Shown here piece after piece: positions 48,868-60,797 of a stretch of 64,000 nt of DNA. The notes under the pieces were generated by a model. That model was given only the letters and a program-made list of their open reading frames with translations, did no database searches and had not been told where the DNA came from. The position numbers and the translations under genes were made by a program. The DNA comes from Acanthornis magna. Taxonomy: Eukaryota; Chordata; Aves; Passeriformes; Acanthizidae. The stretch's first letter is position 1. Each line of letters starts with the position of its first letter. The DNA lies in the NCBI GenBank assembly GCA_036785705.1, contig JAWUZG010000356.1, forward strand, positions 310,001 through 374,000, in the 5' to 3' direction.

Positions 48868-49589
48868 TGCATGTGACAAAAGGACAGTGAGGTAAGGATA
48901 AAAAGGAACATGGCTTAAAAGTTTACCAGCACTTTCACTTTACTTCTACTTAAAACTTAAACATTTAACAAAGGAACAAGACTTCTATTTAACTTCACTT
49001 GTAACTTAGGACAGAACCTCACTTACAGGCCTAACTTTCTGAGATCTCAGATTGCAGTGTGGTGGCAGCAGCCACAAATGCCTGCCTTTGCAACATCATA
49101 TCAGTCCTCAGCTGTTCTATGGCCTTGTCTCGTTCCACTAACTGCTTTTCAAAGCTCTGTGTTCTTTTCAGCTGCTACTTTGTACGCAAATAACAGACAT
49201 TCACCCTGGCATCCAGCATGAATAAGAAGACGCTCTTCAGAGCGTGTCTGAGGAGTTGGCACAAAATCCACAACAGTCTTTTAGCACTCCAGTGGTGTCT
49301 TCAGCCTCCTGTGGTTTGGGCCCAATACTTGTACAAGTTTCCAGCTTTCCCCACAATGTGCTCCATGGTTCCTGCATCCACTCAAGTTGCTTCACTGGCA
49401 GACTCACAGCCTGAGGTTCCTTCTTACAGAATATCTCTACTAATGCACTACGACGTGGTCACAGCAGCAGAAATAGCAAAGATTTTCTTCTACGGGTATT
49501 CTCCAGCGATACCACAAACACAAAGGCCTGAAAAGCTTTTTCTAACGGACCTGTAAATAGAGGATTACAATGCAAACACTGTGCAACAA
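47674..49589 (-). pseudogene. Mirror of the decayed retroelement-like segment
   Basis: Right-arm copy of 26266-28189. The translations of its main frames match the left copy except near the outer end. There the base matching 26507 differs (C left, A right in left-strand sense), and so does one base in the coiled-coil-like frame. Confidence 0.4.
48818..48870. repeat. Compound (CT)n(GT)n microsatellite (right arm)
   Basis: Mirror of 26985-27046, 8 bp shorter. Confidence 0.9.
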
Positions 49590-49634
49590 CAAGTGTATGG
49601 CACCAGTCACATCACAGACACAGAAAAACACCAT
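49590..49634. repeat. 45-bp stub of the 145-bp inverted repeat (right arm)
   Basis: It begins CAAGTGTATGGCACC and stops at ACACCAT, where it joins GCTAAGCCTGGGGCAGG, the edge of the 270-bp unit. The left arm has about 600 bp more between the same two blocks. Confidence 0.85.
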
Positions 49635-49645
49635 GCTAAGCCTGG

Positions 49646-49913
49646 GGCAGGCATAGCATCATGCAGGCTCATCTCCAAAGGATGTTTCTCACTGCTACGA
49701 AGGTCTGGCAGCACCGGGACACGGGGACAATGTGCAGAGAGAGAGGGAGCGAGAGAGAGAGAGAAACACTTTGCCCCAGCTTTAGTCTTACAAAACTCGT
49801 GCAGTTGCAGCTCCCGGAGAAGGTAGCGTGCGTGGAGAATGTGTTCTCCACATAGCCTCTTCTGTTTGCATCTTTGCCGGACCGCAGAGAGCCGCCCGCT
49901 TCTTTCTCACGCT
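49646..49913 (-). repeat. 270-bp repeat unit, single right-arm copy
   Basis: Its inner end matches left copy B (ACCTTCGTAGC variant, CATCATGCAGG) and its outer end matches left copy A (flanked by the CTCTCGCCAGCC sequence). It is either the ancestral single copy or the product of recombination between A and B. Confidence 0.85.
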
Positions 49914-50865
49914 TTCTCTCGCCAGCCTATGTGCTGCCACCCTGGCAGTGCTCGGGCTCCTGCTTCCCTCCATCGGGAAGCGCCCCCCTGGGCTTTCAAG
50001 CGCCTCCAGGAGTGACTTGCCAATGATTCTGCCCTCTTGGCGGGGGCGGGGCTTTGCTGCGCAACCTGCTCCTTCCCACCCCCCCAGCTTTCCCTCCCCC
50101 CGTGCCCCGCCCAACTCCGGCTGTGCTCCCGGGGTGGCTGTGACTGCAGGAAAGGGGCACCCACCCCCTCCAAATGGCACATTTCTGCCTCACCTCTAGA
50201 CACAAGTCGGAGCGGCAGACTGCCTGCCACTGCCCTTTTGGCCTCCAAGCTGCCCAAGCTGGCCTTTGCAGGGAGCTGAGGGGGTGGCAGGGCCCTGGCT
50301 GTTTGCTGGAGAGGGCTGCCTGCCTTCGCTCGCTCGCACAGGGACTCAGTCTCCTGCGGCACGGGCAGCTGCAGCACAGTGTGCAGGCCAAGGGCTCATC
50401 CCTGCCGCTTTCCCACCCCAGGCGGCCCCCACTCCCCACCCCCCCGGCCTGGAGCAGCCATGCTCCACGCCAGGACACTGCTGTCACCTGCACAGCCAAG
50501 GCCTCACAGCAGTGGGCCTTGCGTACCACCAGGCCTGCGGCAGGGCCAGCCTCGGGCCTCGTGGGCACACGAGGAAGGGGCCACAACACTGTGTGCGCCC
50601 TGCCCCTGCCGCTTCTCCCCCAGCCTCTGGCCAGGCAGGAGCTCCCAGCCAGCCAGCCAGCCAGCCACTCCCACAGCCAAGGGCCAACTGGCACCCTGGA
50701 TCTTGCCCAAGCCAGGGGCCATTGTGACACGGCGGTGTTGTCACCGTGTCACAGGCAGGCACCCTGGAGATGCTGGCTGTGTTGACGCCGTGGAATGTTA
50801 TTGGAAGCCAGGCTCCCCTGTGGCACCACGGCGCCTCAGGGAAGTGTGGAGACGGCAGAAAACAA
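49914..50865. other. GC-rich block (right arm)
   Basis: Mirror of 24001-24949 with several small indels that shift open frames between the two copies. This argues against a conserved protein here. The hairpin counterpart is 50723-50753. Confidence 0.55.
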
Positions 50866-51389
50866 GAGAGGAAAAGAAAGAGAGAAAGAAAGAGAGAAAG
50901 AAAGAAAGAAAGAGAGGAAGGAAGGAAGGAAGGAAGGAAGGAAGGAAGGAAGGAAGGAAGGAAGGAAGGAAGGAAGGAAGGAAGGAAGGAAGGAAGGAAG
51001 GAAGGAAGGAAGGAAGGAAGGAAAAGAAAGAATGAAAGAGAGAGAGAAAGAAAGAAAGGGAGAAGGATAGAGAGAAAGAGAGAAAGAGAGGAATTAAGAA
51101 AGAAAGAGGGGAAGAGAGAAAGAAAGAGAGAGAGAGAAAGAGAGAAAGAGGGAAAGAAAAAAGGAGAGAAAGATAGAAAGAGAGATTAAGAGAGTGATAA
51201 AGATTGAAAGAGAGAAAGAGAGAATGAGGGAAAGAAAGAAAGAAAGGGAAAGATAGAGAGAAAGAGAGAGATAAAGAAAGCAAGAAAGAGGAAAAGAATG
51301 AAAGAAAAAAGAGAGAGAGAGACAAAGAGAGAGAGAGAGAAAGAAAGAAAGTGAGAAAGAAAAAGAGAAAGAGAGAAAGAAAGGAAGGT
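50866..51389. repeat. Polypurine tract (GAAA)n-(GGAA)n, right arm
   Basis: About 0.52 kb of nearly pure purine, matching 22779-24000. It has one GGAA block (about 50915-51020) and GAAA/GA repeats. The GGGA block and the interrupting GGGTGCGG blocks of the left arm are absent. Confidence 0.95.
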
Positions 51390-54225
51390 GCTAAGGCTGA
51401 ACGTGTCAATGGAAGCCTCAAAACACAGAGGACTCCAAGTGGTCAAAAACATCCAAGACATAGGTTCAGGCCTGGCCTCAAGCCTTCCAGAGAGTCCGCG
51501 TACAACCCCGGCGGAGAGAGACAACAGGAGGAAATATTTAGGAAATACTGCGTGGCAGGCCATAGCAAGTGAAGTCTCGGGCAAGAAAAATGGCGAGATG
51601 AGAAAGCAGCTTACCTTGCCAAGGTATCGAACAGCTTGGAAGTTCCACTTTGCCGAAACTCTGCACATTCGTCATCTTCTCCACACGCACCTGCCCACCT
51701 CTTCCTGCCTGGAGACTGAAGCTGTGCTCCATGGAAAAACAGGCACTTTACCAACCAAGTCCAGAGCACAGTTCCAAGTCCCGATGACCCTCACTGAAGG
51801 TGAGGTTACGGCCAGAGGACCCGCAATTCACTGCTCCAGAGTGAAGAACACCTGTGCTTCTGAAACAGCTAGAAGACAAAAGCGGATACAAATCAAGATG
51901 GGGCCATTTCAATGGTTCCCTTATCCGTGCCTGTTATCTGCACAGCTGCTAACCCCGACTCAGATTTGGCCTCCAATGAGTCAATGTCAATATGTCAATG
52001 TCAATACTTCAGGCATGCTGCCAATTATTATTCAAACACCATCCCTGAAATGGATTTTCTTCCTGCAAAAGAACAATAGAGTGTTTCCTAAAATGAGACA
52101 AAGTGCTCAGTGCCGTTGTGGTTGGGGAGAAGCGAGAAAATGTTAAATTATCTTATTTTGTGCATGAAAGAAAGAAACATTTCTCATAAGAGGGTACTTT
52201 ACAAGGTGGAGCAAATTGTGTCATCTTCAAACACTGACTTTTGCAGAGGCCTCAGATATGAGAGGTGGATACTTTTGTCCCTTGAAGTGTGATTTATAAG
52301 AAATGTTGTGTTTGGCAGGCTGTTATAACATGTCATGGTGCTATTAAATGCAAGTCAGAAGTTCTTTATAATTCATTAGCATTCCTTCTTGATTGGAAAC
52401 TACGCAGCCACCTGCCCCTGCTGTTATTCAGAAGTAGGAGACAAGGTAGTCATTCAGAAAGTACCAGACTGACAAGCAGTTGGCAGGGATGAATACCAGT
52501 GTCTCAAAAAACAAGTACAAAACAAGAGTAATGAAACTACACATGATTTACTGGTCAAACTAGTGATGTAAAGTGCTGGGACTTATGCAAACCTTGTTTC
52601 TGCATCAGATAACCAGTGACTCATGTCAATATCAGGCAAATTCCTTGGTTCTGGGACACTGAGTTTGACAGCAATCAAGCACAAGCAAAATTGTTGCCAC
52701 ACTAGTTGTTACAACACTCATACAAATGACACAACACTCACACAAATGACATAAATACAAGAACCACCAGAGAAAACTCTTTAGCATCAAAAGGAAATCT
52801 CTATCTAGTGTAACATATAATTTGCACATTCTACAATTCTCATCAGTGTATGCAATGTTAACTTCCAAGGATTCACCTGCATTTCTCAGCCTTAATTCTA
52901 CCAAAAAATACAAGCAGTCTGACTTCTATGCATCCAGCTTGTGCCAAACATCCATTTCTAATACCAAGAAACAAAGATTCAAAAAGAGTTCTTTGATACA
53001 AACATCTGCATAAAGTTGATCAAAATTTAATCACTTATTTTTTCCCTTTCTCAGTTCATGCTGTAGACAGGCTGGATGGAAGCATTCCCCCTTTTGATTT
53101 CTTTACTTTGAAAATTGTATATCTCAACACTGAAATGGGGATTTTCTACAGTGTGTTACAATACTGATGTCTGTTTAGGACTGTACATCTTTTATCGACA
53201 ACAAACTGCCAAAGTCTATGACTGTGATCACTGACATTTCACATACTCAGGTCCAAAGACAGGCGGTGGCAGTCAGATTAGACCATTTGCTATGCTGTGT
53301 TCCTTAGAAATATAAAAACATATGTAGCCCCGAAAGCATAGCTAATTTAGCTGTAATACAGTTTTAAGTAATTTTAAACTTTAAAGGGATACAGAACCAC
53401 CATTTACTTCAGTACACTCAGTTACTAGCCCATATCAGAGACCTGTTTTCCCTGAGCTACTCACATACTTACAATGTGAAGCTTTTAAAAGGTGGATTTG
53501 TTGATACAAATCCAGTCATAACAGTGAGAAAAATGAAGTATTGCAAAACTGTTTTCTAATATATATATATATTTTACAACATGTGTGGCAGGCCAGTTTT
53601 CTGTGCAGAATTTGTACAAACAGCTGAAAAAAGTGTGGAAGAGGATCATGCTCTGGATTTCTTCCATTTTGAAAACCAGTAACTAAGTTTTCAAAATCCA
53701 TACACATCCTTTTATGCCTTAAAATGATTATATACCAAGTCCACAGCAATAGCTTATTTTTTTCTTGAAAAAAAGAGCACAGGAAGAATATAATTTCTAG
53801 CTGCAACTTGACCTATGAATCACATCCATAATATCTACAGACTTTATGTGAAAATCATTTCCCCATCACTTGCATAATACTCTTATACTATACTTGTATG
53901 CATGTAGCATATGAACACATACCTTTAATAGATTAAGTTATTAATTACAATTTCAAAGTTTACAGTTGTTGTTTTTTGATCTCTTTATAGAGGGTTGGTA
54001 AAAAAGAGACTGAAATGAATCCCGCATGAGGAAAGCAAAAGGGAAATACTGGTGAACTTATATAAAATAGGTGTATAAATACTTATCTGCTCTCCTCCTG
54101 CTATTACAGAGAAGAGCAGATAAGCTATATAGCTAAGACTGCAATTTTCTAGCCTGCAAAAAGCCCAGCATTATCACTATGCACACTCTTTCACCTCGCA
54201 CCTGTACACTATGTACAACTCTTTC
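51390..54225. other. Arm interval (right), no gene recognised
   Basis: Mirror of 19931-22778. A 252-codon frame (51388-52146) exists only here because small differences remove stops present in the left copy. It has no recognisable domain and is not supported as a gene. Confidence 0.65.
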
Positions 54226-54372
54226 AGTTTTCAAGGAACAATTTAATGCCCTTCATCTGGAGCTTTAGACTGGACTGTAGCAAGCATTTTTTAACTGAAA
54301 GGGGGGTCAAACACTGGAACAGCCTTTCCTAGAGAGGTAGTGAGGTCCCAAGCCTGTCAGGGTTTAAGAGGC
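54226..54372 (+). mobile_element. CR1 LINE 3' region, part 2 (right arm)
   Basis: Mirror of 19784-19930. It ends at the GAGGC target duplication (54368-54372). Confidence 0.8.
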
Positions 54373-55763
54373 TGTCGTGGGTTTGACCCTGGCTAAATGC
54401 CAGGCACCTACGACGTTTGCTCTCTATGCTCTCTCCTGCTGCAGCTATGCAGAGGAGAGGGAAAATTAACACAAAACACTGGACTTATGAGTTGAGATAA
54501 GACCACTGATAAGGGGACGCACTAGATTCAGGGCAAAAGCAGGCGGGGAAACTTAAAGTTGCAAAAAAAAGTGATTTATTAGTCTAACAGAGTCGGAGGA
54601 TAAATCAGAGATAAAAATAAGCTCTCAAGACACCGTTTCTTCACTGACCCCCCTTCCCTCTTAAGGCAGCGCTTCCCAGCTCACCCCCTCCCACCTTTCT
54701 AACTAACCAACAACTCCCGGGCAGGGGCAGGGTGTGGGGTTTTTTCTTTAAGTCAGTCCATCACAATTCTTCTGCTACAGACACTGTTTCTCTATTCGCC
54801 CCCTCCTTCCATTCAACCAGCAGATCCGGGTTGGGGCAAGATATGTGGCTTTTCTTAGTCAGTCCAACGCCACAATTCTTCTGCTACAAACACTGTTGTT
54901 CTGCTCACCCCTCTCCCTATTAAGGCCATTTCTCAGCTCACCCCCTCCCTCCTTCCTTCTAACCAACAGCTCCGGGGTGGGGGCAGGGCATGGGGGTTTT
55001 CCTTTGGTCAGGGTCAGTCCATCAGGGGAAAAGAATCCTCTACTTAGCCATGGGGATCCCTCCCACGAGAGACAGTCCTCTGCGAACTTCTTTGGCGTGG
55101 GTCCAATCTCACGAGCAGCCCCGCCCGATTGCTGCTGTCCGAGATTCTCTCCAGGCTGCAGACTTCCAAGCTGAGGCCAGGCTGTTTCCATCCCGGGAGC
55201 AAGGCCTTTCTCTCTCCTGCAAGGCTTTTGCAACTCTCAGTCTCTGGGACTCCCACTGGATCACAGCTTCCTGCAGGCTTCCACCTGCTCCTCTGGCGTG
55301 GGCACCTCCCCACAGGCTGTGGGGGGTTCTCTGCATCCCCCTGGACCCCATGGGCTGCAGGGGGACCACCTGCTCCCCCATGGTCTTCACCACGGCTGGC
55401 AGAGGGTTTTCAGCTCCGGCGCCTGGAGCATCTCCTCCCCCACCTTCTCCACTGACCTTGGTGCCTCCATGTTGTTCTCCCTCACATATTTTTACCTCCT
55501 TCTCCTCCTTCCCTGGCTACAAAGAAGTGCGTGCTTACCTTGCTTTGATTTCTTCTTAAATATGTTTTCACAGAGGCGTAACTAACATCTCTAATTGGCC
55601 CAGGTTTGGCCAGCAGCATGTCCATCATCTTCAGAGCCATCAGAGATTGGCTCTGCTGGACATGGTGGAGAAATGTCCAGAATCTTTACTCAGGACATGC
55701 AGGAGCCATCTTTGTACCCCACCCTATCCACTGGCAAAAACTGGGCCAGGCAAAACTACCACA
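54373..55763 (-). mobile_element. Solo LTR, ERVL-type (right arm)
   Basis: Mirror of 18391-19783, 2 bp shorter. The flanking GAGGC is present on both sides (54368-54372, 55764-55768), so both arms carry the same insertion event. Confidence 0.85.
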
Positions 55764-55980
55764 GAGGCATTTTGACAAGGCCCTTACGTACAAGCTTTGA
55801 CTTGGTTGGTCCTTGGTCAGGTGGGTGGACTAGGTGATTATTGCACTTCAACTGAAATAATCTATTGTATTGTATTGTATTGTATTGTATTGTATTGTAT
55901 TGTATTGTATTGTATTCTATTCTATTCTATTCTATTCTATTCTATTCTATCCCTATCCCATCCTATCCCATCCCATCTCT
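55764..55980 (+). mobile_element. CR1 LINE 3' end with (TGTAT)n(TCTAT)n tail (right arm)
   Basis: Mirror of 18184-18390, but the tail differs. Where the left arm has a uniform AGAAT array (ATTCT on the other strand), this copy has about ten TGTAT units followed by TCTAT units. Confidence 0.85.
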
Positions 55981-58900
55981 CCTCTAACAAGTAATAAGGA
56001 AGCAGGGTATCTAGCTTAGATTCTAGCTCTTTTTAAAATTGTGTTAAAATTGTAGGGGGTCACAGCTGAGGAAATTCTGCCAATATCACACCAAAAACTT
56101 CCTGCTTCACAGTATGAAGCCTGGTACAGTGGAAATCCTATTAAGACAAATATTTACAGATAAAAATGATGTTGAATGAAAGTTTCAGTGTTCTCTTTTT
56201 CATCAGCAGTTACGCAAATCACTTTCTGCTCTACCACAAATATTGATTTATATTAATCACAAAACCTTCATGACTTGCAGGCATGAAAGAAAATCAATAC
56301 AGTAATGGTTGGTTTTCTGCTAGCCAGCACATTTGTGTGACAGAAGAGGGCACACAATGAAGCCCTGTGGTAAGTCTGTAGGTAAACGGATGAGAAATGT
56401 GAGAGCAAAAATGCTGGTAGTGAATGGGAAGTAAATCCTTTAACAGCCCTAACACAAATATGCTTTGAATGCTGATTTTACTCCATCTCAGAAGCCTATA
56501 TTTAGAATTCAGCATGGGAGAACAGCTCTAGGAACCACATTTCCACAAGGCATTTGGTACATCTCAGACTTATTATTCAGATGCTACTGACAGATCTCCT
56601 GTCCTACTCTTCATACGTAAAAATTGCCACAATGAAGCTTAATTATTCAGTAGTAACAGTGCATTTCATTCATACACACTTCTCTGTAAAACAGACACTG
56701 CTGTGTAACTCCATGACCAATGTAACAATGTGCTCTTTAAAATAACACCTCCATGATCTCAAACATACCTGTGTCAGAAAAGTCAGCATACAGATGAATT
56801 ACTACTTCTGTGTCACTGGAACTGATATAACAGGATCTGTAGCATGAAAACCAAAGCACAGATGCCAGCTGAATCACACAGCTGATGGAATGAGACTAAA
56901 AGAGAGTAAAATACATCCATCTGTCCTGACTGAGGTACTGACTTCTTAGACTACTCTGTCTCCTGAAATGCACAAGGCCAGTGCAGTCAACAGAGATATT
57001 CTTGTTTATGTTTGCAATGAATTTTCACATAGACCTTTTTCTACTGAATTGTGGTTTACCGCTCACAAGCTGAATCTAGTTCTGCTTAAAAAAAATAGTG
57101 CTATTAGTCTATGCAATTCTGTAATGGAGTAGGAAATAAAGATTATAAAAAGTCACTGAATGCACTCTCTTAAAGTGTCCCAAAATTCCTTTTGCAGATA
57201 AGAAATTCTGGGGAAAGTCAGTTTTCTTTTTGTAGTGCACCAGGGAGGCAAAACTGCATGCCACAATCTTAATTACAGTTTTACATGCTCGGAAATGAGC
57301 TATGCTGTCAGTAGTTTGTAGCTACAGTAAATGAAAGCAGAATCTACTTTTTAGTGACAGAAGACAACATAAGAAAAGTATGAGTATGCATTAGTAGCAC
57401 TTAAAGAGATTATGATACGGCTGAAGATTTTTATAACATTAACTTCCAATATTAATGAATGCACATGAATTTCAGACATAACAATTTCTATTTAATTTAC
57501 AAGGCTGCCAGTTTGTCTTTAAAGACAATTCAAAAGGGAAACAAAAATGACAATCACAAAAAAAATACCTATTTAAATCTTTAAATCTAATCTGTGGAAC
57601 CTGCTTCACAAATGAACTCTTTGCAGTAATGCATTCCTGTCTTGATAAAATGTTGAGATTTGCAAGGAAATGAACAGATACTATTTTCTAATTCTCTCTA
57701 GAAACCCAGAAAAGAACGGTTAGGTTCTATTGACCCTGTCTAAATGAAGCTGGAGGAACTGTCCAGAGCATATGAATATAATATAAATATAAAAATATAA
57801 TAAAAACTGTAAATTTGGAGGTGGTAGTCTTGACCAGGTTGGTTGATGTTCTTTCTACTGAGGTCTGCTTTTCTCCTGTGAAGTTACTGACTGTAATGCA
57901 GGTGAATAACAACCAACAAGAAACTGGTAACAAAAGTGTAATGGATTATTGCATCAATGATTTCTGTGATTTCACTTAAGGTGATAATTTGCTACTAAAT
58001 TCTGCTATTTAGAGGTTGAATTATCTCAAAATTGTATTGTAATTTAAACAATTGGTAAAAGTCCTAAAGTAGGAATGCTAATATGGGCTTTAGAGGGGAA
58101 GAAAAAAGCAACAAGAAGGAAGATTTAACAAAATATTTGGAAATTTTAAAAATAATTTTACTCTGTAAGTGCAAAGAAGGTGAGTATGCATTTTATGGAA
58201 TTCAGTAAGCGAAAAAATTTATCTGCAACCATTATTTCTCCTTCTTTGTATACAGAACCCCTATATAATGTGAGAAATCACTGAAAAATATTTCACTAAA
58301 AACAAGACTAGTGTAATATCATGCAGCCTAAGGAAAAATTGTGGAGTTTTTATACATCAAAATGCTTTACAGAATGAAATGTTCTGGATTTTTTTTATTT
58401 TTTTTTTTAATTTTGAAAATATAAGTGTTTTCCTGGTACTTTCAATACAAACAAAAGTACTTTGGAACAAAAGCCTCAAAACATTTAATGCAAGCACTGG
58501 AATATATTTCCCTGAGTCCTTATGTAATGTTACTTTTCAAAAAAGACAACTTCAGTGCAAAACCTGCAATCCTCAAGCCCTGGAGAACTGTGGGAGCTGT
58601 AGTTCCAGCGACTGTCACTTCACCTTCTCCGTCACCTGCAAACTCTGTGGTCAGACTCAGCCTTTTGCCAAATTCAGAATATCTCTGCACACAGAGATCT
58701 GGGGGTCAGGCAGTACAGGAGGGGTGAAGAATGAGGGAAGAACGCACCCACACACAGCTCCCACGAGGCACCAGAGCAGCACACACCTGCCACACACACC
58801 TCAAAGTCACCTGAAATGAGACTCCGCAACTCAGCAAACTGTTTTCATTTTGTTTGATTCAAACTAAAGGTTTACTTTAGATTTCCATGGCAGAATATTT

Positions 58901-60498
58901 GCATCTGAAGGCACTGAGAGGGAGCTGAGGTTATTGGGTTTTATGACCAGAAGAGACATGAAACCAGAGACATGAATGAGGCTCTCCAGCAACTCACAGA
59001 ATTCATCAGTCACGTGTTTCCTATCCTGCAAGAACTTCAGCTCCACACAGTAGCAATATTCCCTCCCGGCTAAATTCTATGCCTATGTAATTATATCCAG
59101 TTCTGCTGCAGTTAATAAAGCGGCAGAAATTTACAGCAAGGGTTAGCACACCAATCTCAGCCACCTTCAGCCTTGGTATTAAGCACAGAATATCTCCATT
59201 TATCTCATTTGTTCCTTTCATAAACATCTTTAGAAGAGTTCTACCTATTGCATAAGAATTTATTTCCTCAAATTACTACATCACGCATCAGAGTAATTTC
59301 AACACTTATTTCCTTTCAACAATTCAGATAATTATGTTTAAGGACTTAGAACAAGCTTACATAAAGTCACTTTACTTTATTTATTATGTGACGGTTGCTG
59401 TATTACTCATGAGTAACCAGAGCCTGTCACATTGCAAAATTTCATGAATAATATGTCATATATTATGCATGCATGTATAGTTCAGCATTGTCAAATATAA
59501 CCAAACAATTAATAAAACAAACGAAGAATGCATAATTGAAGTGCTAAATCTGAGAACTCAGAATTGAAATTACTAACAGAGGATTACCCATCTGCCAGGA
59601 AAACATCCATTGTAAGCAATCCGAGTGCAGTCAACCAGTCTACAGTTTTTTTTAAAAATTAAGTATTGCTATTAGAAACTGATTATACTTTTTAACAGCA
59701 ATAAATCCCCATGAAATTAGTTATTGTTTACCACAGCTGTAGCATTAACCTTTTGAAGCAAATTTAGCAAATTGCTAGCTAATGCTAATGACCAATTTTG
59801 AAAGGGATTACTCCTTAATTATATCATATACAGTAGTAGTCATAAGATAGGATCATTTTGACGCCAGCTGCATCTTAACAGGAACAGTCTGAATTGGAAC
59901 GAAGAACATTAACCCAAAATCAGTAGCTCATATAATTAGAAGGAGCATGAGGACTACTCAGATGTGGTTTTTTTTGTATGAGCAGGAAAAAAGAAACACC
60001 TTTGGTTTACATTAGAATGATCATGCTCTTTTAAAAGAACAGCTAAAGCGTGAACAACTGCTCCCAAGGACCTATCTATTGTCAGACTTATGCAGTGTGC
60101 TTGCTCAATTGTTTGCTTCGTGTGACCTAACCACCAGGACACAAGGGAACATGGGACAGCCTTATTTTCAAGGCAGACATTTATTATTTAGGAGACCCTG
60201 AGTTACAAAGCTTTTAGAAAGGGCCACTAGCTTCTTTTCTTACAAAACCACCACCAACATAGCAAATAATCTCTTCAAAACCTGTTTATTCTATATAATA
60301 TGTTACGAGCCACTGCAGCTATTAGTATTAAATGCAAATTTCAGAATCTGATCAATATATGCAAGATCGTTTAATTAAATTGGTGTTAGTTTTATCTGTG
60401 GTTGAAATGGAATAAAATGGAAAATGATTGTCACAATTCCATTGCCTCTTATTCCAAAGGAGCTGCTGGATGTGCTTTTGACCCCAACTCAGGCAGAG

Positions 60499-60576
60499 TT
60501 TCAGGGGGTTTCAGGGGGTTTCAGGGGGTGAAATTGTAGCAAAGAATTCAGGGGGTGAAATTGTAGCAAAGAATTC
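60499..60576. repeat. Tandem TTTCAGGGGG units plus 27-bp duplication (right arm)
   Basis: Three TTTCAGGGGG units, against two in the left arm, then two 27-bp units. This accounts for the shift of the coordinate sum from 74158 to 74168. Confidence 0.85.
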
Positions 60577-60741
60577 TTCTTACAAGAAGCAGGGATTTTC
60601 TAGCACCTCCAAGAACCAAGGAGCTCCTGCCACAACAGAAGTGCAAGAGCAATGGTTGTAGGCTGCTGCTGTGCCAACTCCGGCAACTGAAGCCATCTCC
60701 TCAACTCCAAATAAATTAAGCACTCTCCAGCATCTTCTGTA

Positions 60742-60797
60742 TATTCTACCCCATGCAATTAGGTCAGGAAGATGACCTAATTGCAGGGTGTAGAATA
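60742..60797. other. Strong imperfect hairpin (right arm copy)
   Basis: Mirror of 13371-13426, unchanged as far as I compared. Confidence 0.7.

Noticed and set aside
51388..52146. 252-codon frame in the right arm
   Set aside because: The left-arm equivalent is split by stops, no domain is visible, and the frame begins at the purine-tract edge.
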